From NCBI RefSeq assembly GCF_000002235.5, contig NW_022145613.1:15639883-15703882 (forward strand): 64,000 bases of DNA, read 5' to 3'. Origin of the DNA: Strongylocentrotus purpuratus. Its lineage: Eukaryota > Echinodermata > Echinoidea > Camarodonta > Strongylocentrotidae. Below, in pieces: positions 57,278-64,000 of the stretch. Under the pieces are notes generated by a model, which saw only the letters and a program-made list of their open reading frames with translations, did no database searches and was not told the DNA's origin. Each line of letters begins with the position of its first letter. Positions within the stretch are counted from its first letter, which is position 1. Made by a program: the position numbers and the translations under genes.

Positions 57278-59913
57278 TTAAGCCACCAACTCGTCAGGTT
57301 TGGTCTGTGCAGAAGCTGCTTGTTGGTTGTACGGGGCACCCAGAGCTTGGTAATGCGGGGCAGCAGAAGCTTGGTTGTCCGGTGCACCAGAAGCCTGGTT
57401 GTACGGGACAGCAGGAGCCTGGCTGTTGGGGGCAGCAGGAGCCTGGTTGTAGGGAGCTGGAGCAACAGGCTGGCCAGCAGGGGGATACGCCTGCTGAACG
57501 TTGTATGTGGTAGGGGGCTGAACGATTCACGCCGACTGAGTGTACTGGTCTGCGTAGAAACAATGAAAATTCAAGGAATTAGTAGTACAATTTCCCTTTT
57601 TTCATTAATAAATCCGATAAATAAACTGATTGTATAATGCAGAGTAACATTGAAATTCAAAGAAAGTGAACGGAAGTTCAATCAAGTTAACGATAATGAA
57701 GCGTATTCATAAAAAATAAGCACATTCATTTCAGAATATTAACCATAACTGTGAAGTAGTATAATATTATCATTCAAACTTGCAAACTTTGTGTAGATGT
57801 ATGTGGACAAGTCCGAGGTTTTGTTTCCGATACGCTACCGACCACATTTCAACGATTGTAGTATACCTCAAGTTTGTCACACGATGAACAATATTCTAGT
57901 TGGGATTTGACAAGAAATCAAGTAGAATTAATAATTTATGTGTTTATTACGGGGTTTTGTTAATACCATAAAGCTTAATGAAAAATGGAACAGAGAATTA
58001 CACTTGCTAACATTTCACAAAAAATCTAGCATTTAAAGATAATAAGATGTACCAATTTAGGTATAATATAACATCCCCCACTCCTTAGCTCTGATATTCC
58101 TAGTATCACAGTCTATACTTCCTACTGTTTCCTTTCTATATGAACTAATGGAAATACCATGTTTGTTACCAAGTAACTATAGATTGAAGTTGAAACAAAA
58201 ACACAAACAATCGTTATATACATACCGGTTGTCACAACCATCGGAATGTTCTGGTGGGTGTACTGCAAAGGAAATTGATACAAGTACAAATAAATGTAAG
58301 ATACAAAGCAAATGAAATAAACAATGATAATAGCAATAGACCTGTTCTACTTTTGTATAGTTTACAATACATGTGATCAACTAATACTCTATTGGACAGC
58401 ATCATTCTGGCTTCGCATCCTGTTGCTGTAGTGTATATCATGTAATCATGGAAATGAATACATTCCATCAGGTACCCATTACTTCAGCTTGATTGAGAGA
58501 AGCAAACGTATATTGCCACATGCCATTGGTGCCATATAGGGGTAATCATATCAGTTTGCAAATGATGTCCTTTGACAGTATTAAATGTCTGTTGTGCCAT
58601 GCGAGGGATCGTACCTACGACCTTCGAGGGTTCGTAGTTCCAGTGAAGTCATACTACTTGTCTGACTGCTATACTAAAGCCAAGCATATTATACTGATAA
58701 CTGGAAACAAAACAAAAAACAGTCTGACATTATTGTTTTAATCAATCTTCCTGTCTATCTTTTTAATAAGGTCTTGTTAAATATCTGGTTAAAGGAGCGT
58801 CTCTGCAAAGTTTTAGACGGAACGGGTTTTAAGGGGATGATGTTGACTAAAGTTGAAAAATTGATGGAATATACTGACATGCAGAGCAAAACAACGACAT
58901 CAACAAATCCCGGCCATTCAAAGTCTTTTGCAATTGGCATACAGACCTAAATAAATTTAGAAGGGGTGGCAACACCCCCGTGTCACCTCGACATTCGCTC
59001 ATGATTGATATTTCTACCTATATAGGGAGCTTCTGTTAAACCAAAGGTGCTGAAATTCACATTTAATGGAAATAAACTGGAATCAGCTACAAATATAAGT
59101 GGTCGTATTTCTCTTGTGACATTGGATTCCAACATGTAAGCGTGGATTTTCCACTCTAAAAGAAACCTGACTCTCCACAAAAGTGGCTGTCCACCCTGTG
59201 TATTTAGGGGTATTAACTCACCACAGTGGTGGTTGTTGGTGAAGACGAGTGACAACAGGCCATGCCACCACAGCAGAAGGCTGAAGCCATAATGGCTATC
59301 ACCATTTCTATCAGGCCAAGGATGTTCAACATATAGGCGGATGCGATGCCTCCTTCCTGTTAATCGAATTCGAATAGTTTAAAGATAAACTCCAGTACTG
59401 GTAAAAAAAAAAAATAATAATTCTCACAGAATCAAACGAAACTTACACTGAATGTTCAAGATTACAAATAAATGACATGTGCCAAACAATTTTGGAAGAA
59501 AATGTATACTGGCTGAGTAATCAGCATAGAAAGACAAGGAAATCAAGGTAGTACTAGCCCCGACACCATGTGTGTTGTCCCATATATAGCTTTCTATGTG
59601 AGTGCTTGTTACTTTACCAAGACTCGGTCAAATTTATTATGATTTTGATGACTCCAGAACCTTGCAGTGCACACCAATACTTACATGCTACATGATGTTA
59701 CATGAACTGTTCCTGATCCTTTCCACACCTTTTCTTTCACAATGCAATCGCATTACCAGTACTAAAGTTTATCTTTAATTCTTTATTTCATTTATCTCTT
59801 TATCTACCCATTCATTTATTAATTCATGCATCCTTTATCTATTTATTAACTTACATTTTCATTGTTTCATTTATCTATTCTTTCATTCATCCATTCATTC
59901 ATTCATCCATACA

Positions 59914-59956
<43 letters not shown>

Positions 59957-62900
59957 TATATAAATAATTATTTATGAATATATTTATTCATCCATGTATT
60001 GAAATATTAATTATTTTCCGTCATGGGTTTGATTAAGGACATGCCTGATTAAAAAAAGTAAGAAAACTAGAAATTTAAGAAAATCTATGAATGAAAATCA
60101 TGATAAAGCTTAATAGATTATAATACTGAAAAGTGGATAGAAGGATGATGACAGAAATGATTTTAAAAAACCTGGACAAAGAAAAACGAATGTTTTTATG
60201 CAAAAATATTTTTTTAGTTAATGATAATACTGTTTCAAAATATTGATTAGCATTATTGGTAAGTTCTGCAATCGACACAAATATGTCCAGCCGGACCAAT
60301 ATGTATTCTCATAAACACATTGATGTCATTAAGTTCCCCTATGTTAAAAAGTGAATGAAGATCAGATCAATCAGTAAATCATTGATAGAATAATTTCTAT
60401 GAAATATTAATCACTAAGCCAACCATCCAATATTTATCGGGGAAAGCTTTTCTAAAAATATCCGAAATCAACTCTTTGCGTGGGATTTCGGATCAAGAGA
60501 AAATTCATAGCAAAGTTTGTAAAGCTAAATTTCTTGATCTGTGTTTAATCATCGTAGGGATATTTAAACTTGGAAACAATAGTCGATCAACATTTCAGAG
60601 ACCATTCAAATTTTAGCAACACTATGTTTAAGCTTTGAACAATACGAGATCTCGCACGATTTCATCACAGAGAATTTTTTTACTGGTAATACAATATCGT
60701 TGAAAAAATGTTACAGGCAGCAGTTTTCTTAAACATTGAATAAAAAGGTAGAACGAACCGTTGTCAGTTTGTAGATTATCAGTTTTGAAAATCGTCGAAA
60801 TCAATACAATACGGACTGAAAAGCGCAAAAAACGAAAAGTATTCGACACTGATGGGATACCAGGCACTTGAAACATTTCATCTTAAGAATCATAGAGATA
60901 GATCAATAATGTTCTGAGAGGATAACAACTTTATCTATCAAGAATAAACCATATTGCAACAATCATTTCATGGAAGGTCGTAAGGGAAATGCATTTTAAC
61001 ATGTAGTCTGTATACATACCACTATTCCTTGATAACTGTAGCCATAGGCATCGTCATTGAGATAGGCACCGGTGAGTGATGCCCCAATGGCACCAACAAT
61101 CATTTGAGCAAAGGCAACATTTGCCGAGATGATACACATGGTAAGATAGCCAATGATCTAAGAAAACAACATTTTTAGAAATAAATTGTTGAAGAAAAAA
61201 CAACAGCAAACCAACTGAATAAAATATATATTAGCGGAGCCGATGTATTATTGCATGGTTCTAACATGTAGTTGCCTATAGTTGAGTGACACTATTATTT
61301 CCTCAGCTAAAATCGATTTAACAAGTCTTTAACTGGCCTTGGAATACATTGAGTGTGTGGGTGCGCTGCGCTTGGGTACGCATGTGCGCGTGTGTATGTG
61401 TGTGCGGTATGTGTTTGTTCGCTGTATACATAATTATTATGATTCCTCTAATTTACCCGAGAAACGCGTATATATATATAAAGGGGTTATGGGTACTGAA
61501 TACATATTTTTAAAAGAGAATAAACTAAGAATACAAAAATAAACATACCACGCAAGTGTTCTTCTGCATCGAAAATATTCCTAAGATACCAGTAGGAATG
61601 TAGAACTAGGTGAGGAAAATAATTAACAGCCATAAAAATCAAAATTACAAAAGTCAACTGAATTTTGATATATCTCCATATATGCAAAACAACACATGGT
61701 TTTTCTCTCTCAAATATTTGCTCTTACATTAAAAAGTATTAATAACAGTAAACAAATTTGTGTGGCCTCCGTCACTTTGTATGCCTCTCCACAATAACAG
61801 TTTAAATTTAAACAAAAATGCAAACCATTTTTTTGTAGCGTGCACTGTGTAGTTTTCTCTAAACAGACACCAACACAATTACACTTTAATACTGATTCCA
61901 AAATTAGCTAAATGAAATATAGTTTAGTTTTAATATTTGTTTCTCTTCTCAAACCAACCATTTTTAAAGGTATTGCATAGTTATCGAATCTGTCTGTGTT
62001 AAACCTCATGCCAAATGAAGTAAATTCTCCTAATCAGAATCGAATGGTTCGAAAGCGTTTTAGGCCTTAAAAGTGTTTAAGCAAATTTTGAATTCATTCA
62101 GTTTATTAGAAAATGTATTTGGAATAATTTCAGGAAATATGAAAGATTACAGAATTGTCAAATGTGGTTAATGTATACAATGACACAATATAAACAAAAA
62201 CGAAGGAGTTTCGACAGGGTTATTAGGAACATTTACTAATTTCATCAAACTTTGGTAACACTTTTAAATTTCATTTTCAGAAGAACATTTTCTTTTCTTA
62301 GACCTTAACTGAACGAAATTTGTGGAGCAGGAGGCGAAGGTGCAAGGAAGCACATGCCTGTGCTGAATGTGGATAATATAGGCCTAAAATGTATTACAGT
62401 AAACCTCATACATGTATACTCAGAAACACATGCAATAGAAATATCAGGAAAGAGAGGAGAAAACAAAGAAATATATATATATATATTGCAGGAGACGCTT
62501 AAATTCGACTAAATGACGAAATGCATGCTCATACAATGTGGATTTGAATACCCTTTTGTACAGTGGGTATAAAAAAGTGTACCGAAATTCGTTAAATCTA
62601 TTTCATGATAAATAGTATTTTTGTTATGTAATTCATAATATTTCTGCCACGAGTGATTGAGCACCATGGTCTTTAAAAAGTTTGACTCATTACGCGTGAC
62701 TGTGAAATGGCGCAGCGGACAAGTAAGCACCTTTCTTAATACGCACTGTTTATCCCATAGCAAACATGCGTGATGGTAGGATTATGCAATCAGTCGTTGA
62801 AATTAATGTTCGCACATTTTACAGGGTAAGTTTCTTATGTTGATTTTTCTTGAGTTTTTGCGAAAATGTTAATCATGTATGGAAACAATGGCATACTCTG

Positions 62901-63159
62901 AAGAAGAAAAATTAAAATGGCGACATACCAGAACACTTGCCCAAATTCCCAGTGCGACATAGCCTAGCCCGGTGCCGAGGACCAATTCGAAAATGGCGAC
63001 GGTGGCGCTCCCGATACCAAGGGAGAGCTGCAGCCAACCAGTCACTCTCCCGGTGGCTCCATTAAAGTTCGGCGACACACCGCTCGACGAGTTAGGGTTC
63101 TGCACCGTGGTGGCATAGCTTGCTGGAGCGGGCTGGGTGGGATCAAACGTGGCCTGCAT
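57278..63159 (-). CDS. MS4A/CD20-like four-span membrane protein, gene C (stop codon early in tail exon)
   Basis: Exons are 62929-63159, 61549-61605, 61020-61157, 59222-59356, 58226-58262 and 57278-57549, with the same order and phases as gene B. TM1 is GWLQLSLGIG..., TM2 FYIPTGILGIFS, TM3 GYLTMCIISANVAF and TM4 LNILGLIEMVIAI. The N-terminus is 12 residues shorter than in A and B. In the last exon, residue 207 is TGA where gene B has GGA (Gly), so the predicted product ends at 206 residues, just after TM4 and the linker, with no Pro/Gln-rich tail. Downstream of that stop the tail frame is still open to the family stop codon at 57278 and has six 8-residue repeats. The gene is therefore either freshly broken, a tail-less protein, or a sequencing or assembly error. 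Its PPxY site reads PPTTY and would be lost even if read. It is more diverged from A and B than they are from each other. Confidence 0.82.
57317..57460 (-). repeat. Coding minisatellite, six 24-bp units (tail exon of gene C)
   Basis: Six in-frame 24-nt units lie downstream of the gene C stop codon. The exact one-unit length difference from gene B keeps the frame. Confidence 0.8.
58540..58650 (-). repeat. Interspersed repeat with decayed B box, intron 4 of gene C
   Basis: Same relative position as in genes A and B; the box is more degraded, in line with gene C being the older copy. Confidence 0.3.
59383..59774. mobile_element. TTAA-flanked MITE in intron 3 of gene C
   Basis: TTAA at 59379-59382 and 59775-59778. 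Ends AGATAAACTCCAGTACTGG and, reversed, AGATAAACTTTAGTACTGG. Gene B has the uninterrupted site (GAATAGTTTGATTATT) at about 34600. Its interior resembles the gene A intron 2 element, so the two are one family in different introns. Confidence 0.78.
59910..59960. repeat. (TA)n microsatellite, intron 3 of gene C
   Basis: About 20 TA units within ATTC/ATTCATA-rich DNA. Confidence 0.85.
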
Positions 63160-63299
63160 ATCAGAGGTAACTTGCTGTGTAAGGTAAGAAGGTTTTGTAA
63201 AAACCAAAATGTAAACAATTTTTAAAACGAAAACCTTAGCGGTTTCAGGAGCTAAATTAGCCTAACATGTTACAAATTGTAAGTCGCTGCAAAGTTTTA

Positions 63300-63668
63300 A
63301 AAGAATGTCAAAACTTTTCAGTTTCCCTTGTAAACATCTTTTCACGTTAATTTAACCTTTATTAATTACATTTCCTTCATTTAGTTTTCTCAATTTGATA
63401 GTTGTATTTTTCCCCTTATAATTGTTAATGTGTTTTTTTGTTACCTATGTTTAATCTTTCTTTGTTTTCCTTTCTCTTATCTATATGAATTTTAGTTGAA
63501 TTGTTGTATATGCCATGTATATTTTACCTTTGTATGTATGTTTTGAATTCATGTTTTTATTGTACATGTTTTAATGTGAATGCAGGGCTCTATGGGAGAG
63601 CAGGTCCAGAAATGGACTTGAATGAGACCACCCTGTTGAAATAAAACTATAATAAAATAAAAAATAAA
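63300..63668 (+). mobile_element. LINE 3' end
   Basis: T-rich 3' untranslated-like stretch, then GAGACCACCCTGTTGAAAT and an AATAA-type tail, as at the ends of many CR1-type elements. No coding part is left in the window. Confidence 0.45.
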
Positions 63669-63720
63669 ATAAAGACTGAACATGAGTTTAGAAGACCAAT
63701 AATAGGGTTAAAAATACACT

Positions 63721-63756
<36 letters not shown>

Positions 63757-64000
63757 CTTTTAAGGTCCACTCCAAGTTGTATTAAGTTAAAACCGAAAAT
63801 GGATTTTTTTTGTTTTTGTTTTTTTGTTGGCCCAATTGATCGTGAGCCCGGCAGTCACTGAGCAGCGCCAGACCGACTTTGCTCTAACCCTTATTGTTGA
63901 ACTCCAACCAAGGTAGCAGCACCTCCCGTCTTTTAACGTCTTTAGATATGACGCAGCCGGGGTTCGAAACCACGACCTTCCCGATTGTGCGGCGGACGCT
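63721..64000 (-). mobile_element. tRNA-derived SINE, head beyond the right edge
   Basis: On the minus strand the end of a tRNA-like head (AGCGTCCGCCGCACAATC, then a B box GGTTTCGAACCCC) leads into a body with CAAAGTCGGTCTGGCGCTGC and ends in a TTA-type tail (63721-63756). The first part of the head with the A box lies outside the window. Confidence 0.7.

Noticed and set aside
1-64000. LTR retroelement, Polinton or viral copies
   Set aside because: No paired long terminal direct repeats, protease, integrase, capsid or envelope patterns were seen on either strand.

Overview
The window is eukaryotic nuclear DNA, AT-rich, with GT-AG introns and a very heavy load of DNA-transposon debris. Runs of 10-30 G or C lie inside hAT-like ends, and there are CR1/L2-type LINE tails and a tRNA-derived SINE. 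Together with the gene content this suggests a marine deuterostome, most likely an echinoderm such as a sea urchin. That is an inference from texture; no species marker is present. I saw no rRNA gene, no CRISPR array, no bacterial-style gene and no LTR or viral element.

Host genes: three tandem, same-strand (minus) genes encode four-span membrane proteins of the MS4A/CD20 type. Each has the same visible exon plan: an N-terminal exon with TM1, a 57-nt exon with TM2, a 126-138-nt exon with TM3, a 135-nt exon with TM4, a 37-nt linker exon and a last exon coding a Pro/Ala/Gln/Tyr-rich cytoplasmic tail. Gene A (exons 5865 to 432) loses its tail exon off the left edge. Gene B (39520 to 31163) is complete over the visible coding exons, at 293 codons. 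Gene C (63159 to 57278) has an in-frame stop at the start of its tail exon, although the rest of the tail frame stays open.

Layout: 1-6000 gene A; 6000-31100 intergenic 1; 31163-39520 gene B; 39600-57200 intergenic 2; 57278-63160 gene C; 63200-64000 LINE and SINE ends. Genes A and B, each with its upstream intergenic DNA, are copies of one about 26-32 kb segmental duplication, and gene C is an older copy. Because the copies align, many insertions in one copy can be dated against a matching empty site in another. Examples are a 5.2-kb hAT-type element (16957-22184, 8-bp target duplication) holding a 1-kb-arm palindrome and a dimeric satellite, several TTAA-flanked MITEs, two smaller hAT-like elements, and a 6.7-kb segment with about 120-bp inverted ends (44775-51470) that holds candidate spliced exons.

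Other DNA includes a deletion-derivative LINE just upstream of gene B, a 933-bp hairpin element carrying a tRNA-like sequence, motif-dense insertions (CCGTAA-type, CGTAC-type and AAGTGCCCC-type arrays), and a decayed THAP zinc-finger exon present in both duplicate units. How the three membrane proteins work together is not shown by the sequence; related vertebrate proteins form oligomers, so paralogue mixing is possible but is inference.
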